DNA of 64,000 bases from assembly GCF_001905505.1 (NCBI RefSeq), contig NZ_LIPG01000004.1, positions 248,001 to 312,000 on the forward strand, in the 5' to 3' direction. The notes under the pieces were generated by a model that was not told the DNA's origin, did not search any database, and saw nothing but the letters and a program-made list of their open reading frames with translations. Below are positions 1 to 7,571 of the stretch, piece after piece (within the stretch, counting starts at the first letter, position 1; each line of letters starts with the position of its first letter). The DNA comes from Streptomyces sp. CB02058 (GTDB taxonomy: Bacteria > Actinomycetota > Actinomycetes > Streptomycetales > Streptomycetaceae). The position numbers were made by a program, and so were the translations under genes.

Positions 1-1463
1 ACCGCGGCGTAGACCTGGTGCGCCTCGAAGTGCCGGCCGAGCTGCCCGAGGACGTACGCGGTCTCCTGACGGGCCGCCAGGGTATCCGGGTGATCGGGGC
101 CCAGGCCCCGTTCGCGGCCGTCGGCGACCGCGCCGAACTCGCGCAGCGCGTCCTCGGCGCGTCCCGTGCGGCTGAGGCTGAACGCCACCTCGTACCGGCT
201 GTCGAGGGTGTCGGGGTGGTCGGGGCCCAGCGCCTGTTCGCGTGCCGAGGCGACCGTGCGGTGGACGTCGCCCGCCTCCTCCCAGTGGCCGAGCCGCCCC
301 AGGTTGAGCCCGGCGCTGTGCCGGCCGGCCAGGGTGGCGAGCAGTTCGGGGGGCGGGGTCGGACGGGCCGTCCCGCCGGGCGGGAGGGCGCCGGGGAGGG
401 CCCCCGGGACCACCCCCGTGGTCCACGCACCGGTCAGCGCGACCGCCTGGTCGATGACCTCGGTCCCGGGGGCGGAGCCGCGCGCCTTGTGACCGGTGGT
501 CATGCCGCGGGTCCAGGAGGGCAGCCGGGGCTCCTGCCCCGCGGGCGCGCGGCCGGGATGCTGGAACGGGACGGGCGGGGCCAGCCGTACCCTGCCCGGC
601 CGGGGCTGCTCGCCGGTGCGCCCGAGCGCGATGCGGGCCCTGAGGTCACCGGCGTCGGACGGCCGCTCCCCCGGTGTCTTGGCCAGCAGGTCCAGGACGA
701 CCCGGTCGAAGAAGCGCGGGAGTTCGGCGCGGTGGGCGCGCGGCGGCTCGGGAACGGTGTCGCGGTGTCCGACGAGGACCGCCCAGGCGTCGTCCATGTC
801 GAAGGGCGGTACGCCGGTGGCGATCTCGTACAGCACACAGCCCAGGGAGTAGAGGTCGCTGCGGTGGTCGACCTCGCCGCCGCTGATCTGCTCCGGCGAC
901 ATGTAGTGCGGGGTGCCCATGGCGATGCCGGTGCCGGTGAGACGCGAGGTGAATCCGATGTCGTGGCCGAGCCGGGCGATGCCGAAGTCGCAGATCTTCA
1001 CCGTCCCGTCGTCGAGCCGCATGATGTTGGCGGGCTTGAGGTCGCGGTGCACTATGCCCTGGCGGTGGGTGTAGCCGAGGGCGTCGGCGACCTGGTCGGC
1101 GATGTCGACGACGTCCGGCACGGGCAGCGGGTGCTGCTTGTTGTCCTCCAGGAGCTGGCTGAGATTGCGCCCCTCCAGGAGCTCCATGACGAGGTAGAGG
1201 ACGCCGTCCGACTCGCCGAAGTCGTGGACGACGGTGACTCCGCGGTGCTGGAGCGCGGCGGCCACCCGTGCCTCGCGGCGGAAGCGCTCGCGCAGGATGC
1301 GGGTGAAGTCCTGGTCGTGCTGCGGCCCCATCGGCTTCAGGCACTTGACGGCGACCTGGCGGCCCAGCGATTCATCGCGCGCACGCCATACCTCGCCCAT
1401 GCCTCCGCGCCCGATCAGATCGAGCAGCCGGTAGCGGCTCTGGATCAGCCTGGTGTCCGCCAT
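1..1463 (-). CDS. Serine/threonine protein kinase with C-terminal TPR region (3' end outside window)
   Basis: Eukaryotic-type Ser/Thr kinase that phosphorylates protein substrates in the cytosol. Reading leftwards from the ATG at 1463, the glycine loop GRGGMGEV lies near residues 18-25, the ATP lysine in VAVK at residue 40, the catalytic HRDLKPAN at 139-146, DFG at 159-161 and the activation-segment GTPHYMSPE near 183-191. No membrane helix follows the kinase domain, so unlike PknB-type sensors it is probably soluble. The C-terminal part carries tetratricopeptide units of the kinesin-light-chain type (two LGPDHPDTL motifs roughly 42 residues apart), likely used to bind partners. The frame is still open at base 1, so at least 487 codons are present and the C-terminus is missing. 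Its start overlaps the stop of the upstream DUF2236 gene by 19 bp, so the two are probably co-transcribed. The kinase assignment is firm; targets are unknown. Confidence 0.93.
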   Translation of the reverse strand, partial: MADTRLIQSRYRLLDLIGRGGMGEVWRARDESLGRQVAVKCLKPMGPQHDQDFTRILRERFRREARVAAALQHRGVTVVHDFGESDGVLYLVMELLEGRNLSQLLEDNKQHPLPVPDVVDIADQVADALGYTHRQGIVHRDLKPANIMRLDDGTVKICDFGIARLGHDIGFTSRLTGTGIAMGTPHYMSPEQISGGEVDHRSDLYSLGCVLYEIATGVPPFDMDDAWAVLVGHRDTVPEPPRAHRAELPRFFDRVVLDLLAKTPGERPSDAGDLRARIALGRTGEQPRPGRVRLAPPVPFQHPGRAPAGQEPRLPSWTRGMTTGHKARGSAPGTEVIDQAVALTGAWTTGVVPGALPGALPPGGTARPTPPPELLATLAGRHSAGLNLGRLGHWEEAGDVHRTVASAREQALGPDHPDTLDSRYEVAFSLSRTGRAEDALREFGAVADGRERGLGPDHPDTLAARQETAYVLGQLGRHFEAHQVYAA

Positions 1464-2386
1464 CGCCTGTTGCCGCCCCCGTCTGCTCCGCTGCTCGCCT
1501 GCCGCTGCACCCTCCCCGGCCCGTCCAGTATGGCGGCCTGTCTGCGGAGTTTGTACGGGGCGGGCCTGCTGCCAGGGCCCAGCCGTGCCATCGCGTTCAC
1601 GATGTGCCCGGGCGGCAGGCACCAGCGCAGGCGTGCGGGGACGGCGCGCAGGGCGGTCCCTGTGGTGCGGAGGCGGCGGTCGACTGCCGCCGGGGGCGGC
1701 GCGGTCCTGCCGTAGAGCTCATGGGCGTACGGGGGCAGGGAGTCGTAGGCCAGTGCCGCCACACGCCTCCACAGCAGCGCACGCGCCGGGGTCAGCAGGG
1801 CATGGACCGGCGGGCTGCGCAGGAAGTCGTCCACGTCCAGAGCCTCGGTACCGGCGGCGAGCCGGGGGCGGACCCGCTCGAAGTAGGCGGCGAGCGCCCG
1901 GGTCGTGGCGGGAACGCCGGACGGATCGAGGCCGACGAGGCGTGCGCTCTCCCGCTGCTCGTCGATGTAGCGGTCGGCCTGGGCGTCGCTGAGGGGGAAG
2001 CCGGAGCGGCGCTCGACCTGGAGATAGGAGTCGACCTCGGCGCAGTGCACCCAGAGCAGCAGCTCCGGTTCGTCGATGCCGTAGACCTCGCCGGTGCCGG
2101 GGTCGGTGGCCTTGAGGAGCCGGTGGATCCTGCGGACCCTCGCGCCGTACTTCTCGGCGGCGGGCGCGGTGTCGTAGGTGAGCGTCCCGACGAAGTCGGC
2201 CGTACGCAGCAGCCGCCCCCAGGCGTCCTTACGGAAGTCGGAGTTCTGCATGACGCCGCGCACGGCGCGCGGGTGGAGTGCCTGGAGGTAGAGGGCTCGG
2301 ATTCCGGCCACCCACATCATGGGGTCGCCGTGCATCTGCCAGGTGACGGAGTCGGGGCCGAAGAGTCCCGGATCGGCGTCGTTCAT
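1445..2386 (-). CDS. MpaB/DUF2236 family oxygenase-like protein
   Basis: A 313-residue protein of the oxygenase MpaB/DUF2236 family, which also contains latex-clearing-protein relatives; members bind haem through conserved histidines. Candidate ligand histidines are seen in QALHPRAVRGVMQNSDF near the N-terminus and in WVHCAEVDSYL in the middle. The ATG at 2386 was chosen because GGAGGG lies 9 nt upstream; the open frame continues about 36 codons further up without family-like sequence. The stop overlaps the kinase start by 19 nt, suggesting translational coupling. The substrate cannot be read from sequence; in this family it is often an oxidation of polyisoprenoid or secondary-metabolite substrates, so any specific function is open. 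Confidence 0.85.
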   Translation of the reverse strand: MNDADPGLFGPDSVTWQMHGDPMMWVAGIRALYLQALHPRAVRGVMQNSDFRKDAWGRLLRTADFVGTLTYDTAPAAEKYGARVRRIHRLLKATDPGTGEVYGIDEPELLLWVHCAEVDSYLQVERRSGFPLSDAQADRYIDEQRESARLVGLDPSGVPATTRALAAYFERVRPRLAAGTEALDVDDFLRSPPVHALLTPARALLWRRVAALAYDSLPPYAHELYGRTAPPPAAVDRRLRTTGTALRAVPARLRWCLPPGHIVNAMARLGPGSRPAPYKLRRQAAILDGPGRVQRQASSGADGGGNRRWRTPG

Positions 2387-2604
2387 CGGCTCGTGCCCTC
2401 CGATCGGCGGTGGTCCCGGCGCCCCATGGCCCGGACGTCGTGCCGGGGAGACCGGAACGCGCGACAAGCGCTCTCCCTCACATGCATACAGCAACCGCGC
2501 GCGTTCCGGGGAGGGTGCCGACGAAGGCGATCACGGACCCGGCGGCGCGGACCGGCCCGGGAGCCGATGCGCGCCGCCGTCCTGGTCCGTGGCCCCGCCG
2601 GTGC

Positions 2605-2622
2605 CACCGGGCCGGCCCGGTG
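2605..2622. terminator. Palindrome at the 3' end of the EF-hand gene
   Basis: A perfect 18-nt palindrome (CACCGGGCC/GGCCCGGTG) begins 3 nt beyond the EF-hand stop codon on the minus strand. It could fold as a GC hairpin acting as a U-less terminator of the kind common in Streptomyces. Confidence 0.4.
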
Positions 2623-2625
2623 CGG

Positions 2626-2838
2626 TCAGACGAAGAAGGACCTGAACTCGGCGAGCGTGATCTTCCGGTCGCCGTCGGTGTCGGCGCTCTTGACGAAGTC
2701 GGCGAGCTTCGTGCCCTCGAGCGTGCCGCCGTGGGCCTGGCCGTAGTCCCTCAGCTCCCGCAGACGGATCGTCCCGTCTCCGTCCGTGTCGATCGTCGCG
2801 AACAGGTCATCGACCTCGGCGTCAGTCAGCTTGCCCAT
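2626..2838 (-). CDS. Two-EF-hand calcium-binding protein
   Basis: A 70-residue acidic protein made of two EF-hands. Loop 1 is DTDGDGTIRLRE (about residues 17-28) and loop 2 is DTDGDRKITLAE (about 53-64). Both have Asp at positions 1, 3 and 5 and Glu at position 12, so both should bind Ca2+. There is no signal peptide, so it is a small cytosolic calcium buffer or sensor, like the calmodulin-like proteins known in Streptomyces. The start is ATG at 2838 with a purine-rich GGGAAGAAACC just upstream. It stands alone between the DUF2236 and methyltransferase genes on the same strand, with about 220-240 bp of non-coding sequence on each side. The partner protein is unknown. Confidence 0.88.
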   Translation of the reverse strand: MGKLTDAEVDDLFATIDTDGDGTIRLRELRDYGQAHGGTLEGTKLADFVKSADTDGDRKITLAEFRSFFV

Positions 2839-3056
2839 GGTTTCTTCCCGTCTTTCTGTCGCTCGGTGGCCCGGTCCGGCGGTGCGGCGGCACAGGACCG
2901 CCTCCGTGGTGGGGACCGGCCGGATCCCCGCCTTCGCATGCCACTGCCGGAAGCCCGCTACGGCGTCGTAGCGGTTCGACCGTAACCCTCGCGGTCACCG
3001 TACGCACCGGACCGCCTACGCGGCGTTCACCCATGAGGCGCATCCGCCGGAGCGGT

Positions 3057-4214
3057 TCAGCGCTTGACGGCTCGCAGGACGACGAACTTCGGGTCGCCCG
3101 CGACGGTGGCGCAGTTGCCGAAGATGCGGCGCAGCTGGGTGTGGTAGCCGAGGTGCCGGTTGCCGACGACCCAGAGCTCACCGCCCTGACGCAGCGCGGC
3201 GCGCGCTCCGTGGAACATGTTCCTGGCGGTGGCGTCGGTGACCGCCTGGTGCGAGTGGAAGGGCGGGTTGCTGAGGACGAGGTCCACGCTCGCCGGGGGC
3301 ACGTCCGCCATCGCGTCGCCGACCAGGAAGTGCGCCTCGGCGTCCGGGGCGGAGTTGGCCCGGAAGGTCTCCTCGGCGGAGGCGACGGCCTGGTAGGACT
3401 CGTCGATGAAGGTGACGGTGGCGTCCGGGTTGGCCAGCGCGGCGGACGTCCCCACGACGCCGTTGCCGCAGCCGAGGTCGACGACGTGGTCGGGGCCCGT
3501 CCGTGCGGGGAGGTGCTTCAGGAAGAAGCGGGTGCCGATGTCCAGGCGCTCGGCGCAGAAGATCCCGGCGTGATTGGTGACCGTGCGGCCGGAGACGGCA
3601 CCGACGTCGCCGGGCAGGGCGTAGCGGTACGGCCAGGGGCTGGGGGTCCTGGGGAGGGCCGGGTCCGGGGTGCAGAAGATGAGCCGCGCCTTCTTCACCG
3701 CGAGGGAGGTGCGGGTGGGCCCGATGATCCGCTCGAAGAGCTTGAGGGTGGAGGTGTGGATCTCCTTCACCATGCCGGTGCCGATGACGACGGTCCCGGC
3801 ATGCACGGCCGGGGCGAGCCTGTGCAACTGGTCCTCGAGGAGCGCGAGGCTCTTGGGCACCCGCACGAGCAGGAGGTCCACGCGCTCCGGCGGGGTGTCG
3901 CGCACCGACAGCATGCGCACCGAGTCCGGATCGAGGCCGTTGCGCGCGAGGTTGGCCGTCGTGGCGCGCCGCGCGAGGTACGAATCGGTGATCTGTACGG
4001 GATGGTGGGCGGCCAGCGCGGTGGCGAGAGCGCCCCAGCGGTCGCCGACCACCGCGACGGTGCCGGACGGACGGACGGGCTCGCTCCCCTCGGCGCCGTC
4101 CAGCCGGTTCAGCAGATACTCGTCGGCGGCGTCCCACGCACGGAGGGGATCGCGCGGGTTCTCGGGAAAGCGGGCGAGATCGAATTCGCCCTGTGACGTC
4201 GTCAAACGGTTCAT
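3057..4214 (-). CDS. rlmG: RlmG/RsmC-type rRNA (guanine-N2-) methyltransferase
   Basis: A class I SAM-dependent methyltransferase of 385 residues with the two-domain layout of RsmC/RlmG: a degenerate N-terminal half (about 1-190) and a catalytic C-terminal half. SAM motif I is DLGCGNGVVGTSAA near residue 245 and the amino-methyltransferase motif is NPPFHSH near residue 310, which fits N2-methylation of a guanine in rRNA. The length fits RlmG (23S rRNA G1835 in E. coli) as well as RsmC; I favour RlmG from overall appearance, but the exact target base is uncertain. No Shine-Dalgarno lies before the ATG at 4214; a -10-like TAGCCT sits 9 nt upstream, so the mRNA may be (nearly) leaderless. Confidence 0.82.
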   Translation of the reverse strand: MNRLTTSQGEFDLARFPENPRDPLRAWDAADEYLLNRLDGAEGSEPVRPSGTVAVVGDRWGALATALAAHHPVQITDSYLARRATTANLARNGLDPDSVRMLSVRDTPPERVDLLLVRVPKSLALLEDQLHRLAPAVHAGTVVIGTGMVKEIHTSTLKLFERIIGPTRTSLAVKKARLIFCTPDPALPRTPSPWPYRYALPGDVGAVSGRTVTNHAGIFCAERLDIGTRFFLKHLPARTGPDHVVDLGCGNGVVGTSAALANPDATVTFIDESYQAVASAEETFRANSAPDAEAHFLVGDAMADVPPASVDLVLSNPPFHSHQAVTDATARNMFHGARAALRQGGELWVVGNRHLGYHTQLRRIFGNCATVAGDPKFVVLRAVKR

Positions 4215-4223
4215 ATTGCGTTC

Positions 4224-4229
4224 AGGCTA
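4224..4229 (-). promoter_or_regulatory. Possible -10 element of the RlmG-type gene (near-leaderless start)
   Basis: TAGCCT on the minus strand fits the Streptomyces HrdB -10 pattern TANNNT. It would place the transcription start within about 2 nt of the ATG at 4214. No ribosome binding site is visible. No convincing -35 was found, so confidence is low. Confidence 0.3.
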
Positions 4230-4236
4230 ACCGAGT

Positions 4237-4265
4237 GGCGGGGAGCGCCCTGCACGCTCCCCGCC
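4237..4265. terminator. Hairpin terminator downstream of the 68-residue ORF
   Basis: An 11-bp perfect stem GGCGGGGAGCG/CGCTCCCCGCC with a 7-nt loop lies 30 nt beyond the minus-strand stop at 4295. It has no U-tract, as is usual in high-GC actinomycetes. It separates this small gene from the downstream methyltransferase gene. Confidence 0.6.
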
Positions 4266-4294
4266 CCAGGCCCCCCTCCGCCACCCCGCCCGGC

Positions 4295-4501
4295 CTACGG
4301 AAGCCGCTTCTCCATGGCCGAGCGGCCCTCCTCGGACAGCCTGCGCCGTGCCCACTCCAGACTCTCGGGGGTCACATCCCGCCCGGAGGCGAGCACCAGG
4401 TCCTCCGCAGTGGGCTGTTCGCTCCCGCCGGTGTGCAGCAGACGGTCGGGAGTCACCCCCCGGACCTCCGGTACGGATACGGATTCGGATTCTTCGCTCA
4501 T
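4295..4501 (-). CDS. Small hypothetical protein (68 residues)
   Basis: A short acidic then basic protein beginning MSEESESVSVPEVRGVTPD and ending SAMEKRLP. I do not recognise a domain. The ATG at 4501 is supported by a strong AGGAGG 4 nt upstream, and the gene is followed by a clean hairpin at 4237-4265, so it is probably a real, separately transcribed gene. The open frame extends 33 codons further up but lacks protein-like composition there. No signal peptide or membrane segment; probably cytosolic. It is divergent from the endonuclease gene, with about 210 bp between the two starts. Confidence 0.6.
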   Translation of the reverse strand: MSEESESVSVPEVRGVTPDRLLHTGGSEQPTAEDLVLASGRDVTPESLEWARRRLSEEGRSAMEKRLP

Positions 4502-4713
4502 ACCGCCTCCTCGTCCTTGCGGTAATTCTCGCGCCGGTGCGCGGTCGGCGCACCCCGATACCCCGGCGGCCGTCCACGAGGCGTCACTTGACTTGCACAT
4601 GATGAATACGCAACGTTCACACTACGAGCACTGTGCGTGTGGAAGGCTCCCGGACGAGCAGCCCCCGCACGGCCACCACGACACCGTTCACCATCTCGGA
4701 GAGGACACCCCAC

Positions 4714-5535
4714 ATGTCCAGTCGTCGCCGTATCTACGCGCGTCCACTGATCGCCACAGCCGCCTCGATCGTCGTACTCACCGGAGTCGCGTCCACCGCA
4801 CCCGCCGCCACCACCGGCACGGCCGGGACCACGTCCTCGGCCGCGGCACTCGACGACACCTACTACCAGGACGCGCTCGGCAAGACCGGCACCGCGCTGA
4901 AGAACTCCCTGCACACGATCATCAGCGACCAGACCAAGCTCTCCTACAGCCAGGTATGGGACGCGCTCAAGGCCACCGACGAGGACCCCTCCAACTCCTC
5001 CAACGTGATCCTCCTCTACACCGGCCGCTCCCAGTCCAAGAGCGAGAACGGGGGCGCCGTCGGCGACTGGAACCGCGAGCACGTCTGGGCCAAGTCCCAC
5101 GGCGACTTCGGCACCTCGACCGGGCCCGGCACCGACATCCACCACCTGCGTCCGGAGGACGTCCAGGTCAACTCCATCCGCGGCAACAAGGACTTCGACA
5201 ACGGCGGCAGCGCCGTGTCCGGGGCGGCCGGCAACTACACCGACAGCGACTCCTTCGAGCCGCGCGACGCGGTCAAGGGCGACGTCGCCCGGATGATCCT
5301 CTACATGGCGGTGCGCTACGAGGGCGACGACTCCTTCGCCGACCTCGAACCCAACGACAGCGTGAGCAACGGCTCCGCTCCGAACATCGGACGCCTCTCC
5401 GTGCTGAAGCAGTGGAGCCAGGAGGACCCGCCGGACAGCTTCGAGCAGAACCGCAACGAGGTCATATTCGACCGGTTCCAGCACAACCGGAACCCGTTCA
5501 TCGACCACCCGGAGTGGGTCGAGGCCATCTGGTAG
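4714..5535 (+). CDS. Secreted endonuclease I (EndA/NucM family)
   Basis: A 273-residue extracellular nuclease that cuts DNA and possibly RNA non-specifically. Residues 1-31 form a Sec-type signal peptide: a basic start (SSRRR), a hydrophobic core and an ALA-like APAA cleavage region. The catalytic region contains WNREHVWAKSHG (HNH/beta-beta-alpha-metal histidine) and TDIHHLRPEDVQVNSIRGN, the endonuclease I signature that carries the active-site His and Asn. The ATG at 4714 is preceded by GGAGAGGA about 8 nt upstream. Probable role: nutrient scavenging from extracellular DNA or recycling during mycelial death. The next gene is convergent with only 4 bp between stops and no hairpin, so the two 3' ends may read into each other. 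Confidence 0.9.
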   Translation: MSSRRRIYARPLIATAASIVVLTGVASTAPAATTGTAGTTSSAAALDDTYYQDALGKTGTALKNSLHTIISDQTKLSYSQVWDALKATDEDPSNSSNVILLYTGRSQSKSENGGAVGDWNREHVWAKSHGDFGTSTGPGTDIHHLRPEDVQVNSIRGNKDFDNGGSAVSGAAGNYTDSDSFEPRDAVKGDVARMILYMAVRYEGDDSFADLEPNDSVSNGSAPNIGRLSVLKQWSQEDPPDSFEQNRNEVIFDRFQHNRNPFIDHPEWVEAIW

Positions 5536-5539
5536 GGGC

Positions 5540-6892
5540 TCACACGGGGTCGGCCACGGCCTGCGCGCAGCGCTCCACGGCTTCCTCGCGGGAGCCGAAG
5601 CGCGGCAGGTCCTGGCCGGTCCGCTCCCGCACCAGGTCCGGCGTACCGAGCCGGTCGCCGGGATCGACGACGGCGGCGCGCCGGCCGTCCCGCGCGAGCC
5701 TGGCCAGACCCGCGTGCAGCAGGGAGAGCGCGACCGGGTCCACGCCCGTGACCTCGCGCAGGTCCAGCACGACCGCCGCCACCCGGTCGGGGCCGGACTC
5801 GTCCAGGGCGTACAGCACACGCTCGACGGCGGTGAAGTCGAGGGCACCCTGCGCGGCGACGACACCGACACGCTCGTGCAGCGCCCGCTCCCGGCTGCCG
5901 GACGGGGCCGAGGGCAGCACATCGGCGGTGGTGACCAGGGTCACCGTGGAGCCGGGCAGCGCCGGGTTCCTCATCAGGTGGAGTCCCAGGCGTTCCGACA
6001 GGGCACCGAGCGCGGCCCGCCCTCGCACCGATGTGCCCGTGGCGTCGAGGAGCGGGCTGTAGGTGGCCAGGCCGAAGCGGGCGGGCCCCGCGGCGATCAG
6101 CCCCCCGGACACGCCGCTCTTGGCGGGCAGCCCCACTCTCAGCAGCCATTCGCCGGACGCGTTGTACATGCCGCAGGTGGCCATGACGGCGAGGACCTGT
6201 GCCGCGACCTCCGGCGAGACGACGGTCTCGCCGGTCAGCGGATTGACCCCGCCGTGCGCGAGGGTCCCGGCCATCACGGCGAGATCGACGGCGGTGGCTC
6301 GCACGGAGCACTGCCGGAAGTAGGTGTCCACCGCGGCGACGGGATCGACCGGCAGAGCCCCGGTGCTGCGGATCAGATAGGCGAGGGCCCGGTTGCGGTC
6401 ACCGGTCCCGGCCTCGGAGCCGTACACGTCCTCGTCGACGTCCAGCCGCCGCCCGGCGAACCGGCTCAGGCAGGTGAGGATGCGGGAGAACGCCGGATGG
6501 TCCGGGCTGTCGGGGACCAGCGCGGTGGCGACGATGGCACCGGCGTTGACCATGGCGTTGGCGGGCCGTCCGGTACGGGCTTCCAGGCTGATGGCGTTGA
6601 AGGCCTCACCGCTGGGTTCCGCGCCGACCCAGCGGCCCACCTCGTCGAGCCCCAGCGCGGACAGGGCGAGGGCGTACACGAAGGGCTTGGACACCGACTG
6701 GAGGGTGAAGACGGTGTCCGCCGCTCCGGCGCTGTAGCAGTGCCCGTCCATGCTGACGACGGCGAGCCCGAAGGCGTCCGGGTCCGACCGCGCCAACTCG
6801 GGGATGTAGTCGGCGCGTCGGCCCTCCCGTACGCCGGCGAAGCGCGCGTGCAGATCGCGCAGCGCGTCCGTGACGGCTTCTGACGCGGTCAC
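5540..6892 (-). CDS. glsA: Glutaminase A fused to a STAS domain
   Basis: Hydrolyses L-glutamine to glutamate and ammonia. The N-terminal ~310 residues are a beta-lactamase-fold glutaminase: the nucleophile Ser66 and Lys69 form the SxxK motif (QSVSK), followed by NAMVNAGAI and a conserved CGMYNASGEW-type region. After a linker, residues ~335-450 form a STAS domain (hydrophobic VAAVVLDLREVTGVDPVAL core strand/helix). At the place where SpoIIAA-type anti-sigma antagonists have a phosphorylatable Ser, this protein reads VDPVALS, so I infer it is a structural or ligand-sensing STAS rather than a phospho-switch. The start is GTG at 6892 with no strong ribosome binding site; a slightly later start is possible. 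Glutaminase-STAS fusions occur in other actinobacteria. Confidence 0.9.
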   Translation of the reverse strand: MTASEAVTDALRDLHARFAGVREGRRADYIPELARSDPDAFGLAVVSMDGHCYSAGAADTVFTLQSVSKPFVYALALSALGLDEVGRWVGAEPSGEAFNAISLEARTGRPANAMVNAGAIVATALVPDSPDHPAFSRILTCLSRFAGRRLDVDEDVYGSEAGTGDRNRALAYLIRSTGALPVDPVAAVDTYFRQCSVRATAVDLAVMAGTLAHGGVNPLTGETVVSPEVAAQVLAVMATCGMYNASGEWLLRVGLPAKSGVSGGLIAAGPARFGLATYSPLLDATGTSVRGRAALGALSERLGLHLMRNPALPGSTVTLVTTADVLPSAPSGSRERALHERVGVVAAQGALDFTAVERVLYALDESGPDRVAAVVLDLREVTGVDPVALSLLHAGLARLARDGRRAAVVDPGDRLGTPDLVRERTGQDLPRFGSREEAVERCAQAVADPV

Positions 6893-6938
6893 CGGCGGCC
6901 CGCCGGACGCCGGGGGTGACCGGCCGCGCGGCCGTCCG

Positions 6939-7433
6939 TCATTCCGCTTCGTCGCCGAAGATCTCGCGGAGCTTGGCCTCGCGCCCGGTGTCGAGGTTGC
7001 TGTGCAGCAACTCGGCGCCGCCGCCGGGCAGCGACTCGCCGATGCGGCTGGGCACTTCGGCCGTGGTGAGCAGGAAGAGCGCCGAAGTTCCGGGGGTCAC
7101 CTGCTGCTTGACCTCCGCGATGAAGTCGTCGTCGATGCCGACGTCGGCCAGCTTTCCGCCGAGCGCACCCGCGGCGGCCCCGATCGCGGCGCCGAGCAGG
7201 GGCATCAGGAAGATCAGCCCGAAGAGCATCCCCCAGAAGGTGCCGCTCAGCGCGCCCGCTCCGACGAGGTTGATCAACTGCTTCGTCCTCGGCTTCGAGC
7301 GCTCGGCCGGCCAGGTCACGACGGCGGCGTCGATGATCTTCAGAAGCCCCTCCTTCTGGAGGGACTTCAGGGCGGTCTCCACGTTCTCCGCGCCATCGGC
7401 CGACTGGAACTTCCACACGGTGAGCGTGGACAT
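6939..7433 (-). CDS. DUF1269 family membrane protein
   Basis: A 164-residue protein beginning MSTLTVWKFQSADGAENV, typical of DUF1269. Residues ~55-95 form one or two Gly/Ala-rich membrane-associating helices (ALSGTFWGMLFGLIFL, then GAAIGAAAGALGG), flanked by an N-terminal ferredoxin-like half and a C-terminal tail. Function is not known; members are often found in stress regulons. The ATG at 7433 has GGAGGT 8 nt upstream. It is divergent from the baeRF gene, and the 138-bp spacer is unusually AT-rich. Confidence 0.85.
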   Translation of the reverse strand: MSTLTVWKFQSADGAENVETALKSLQKEGLLKIIDAAVVTWPAERSKPRTKQLINLVGAGALSGTFWGMLFGLIFLMPLLGAAIGAAAGALGGKLADVGIDDDFIAEVKQQVTPGTSALFLLTTAEVPSRIGESLPGGGAELLHSNLDTGREAKLREIFGDEAE

Positions 7434-7470
7434 CGCTTGTACCTCCGGAAGAGAAGGGAATAACTCGCTC

Positions 7471-7476
7471 ATATTA
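7471..7476 (-). promoter_or_regulatory. Probable -10 element of the DUF1269 gene
   Basis: TAATAT on the minus strand inside an AT-rich block of the divergent spacer (7461-7500) matches TANNNT and places a start near 7464, giving a roughly 30-nt leader with a good ribosome binding site. The opposite strand carries TTGACT at 7494-7499, a possible -35 towards the baeRF gene, but no matching -10 was seen. Confidence 0.35.
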
Positions 7477-7571
7477 GGATCAAAAGGTATGAATTGACTC
7501 GTCGAACGACCCGCTCCGCGCCACGGGGGCGGCACCAGAACCGCGGACCCCGACCCCTCCGGGAGACAACG

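Noticed and set aside
18..1715. Plus-strand frame over the kinase
   Set aside because: Antisense shadow; the minus strand has the HRDLKPAN and DFG kinase motifs and is open to the window edge.
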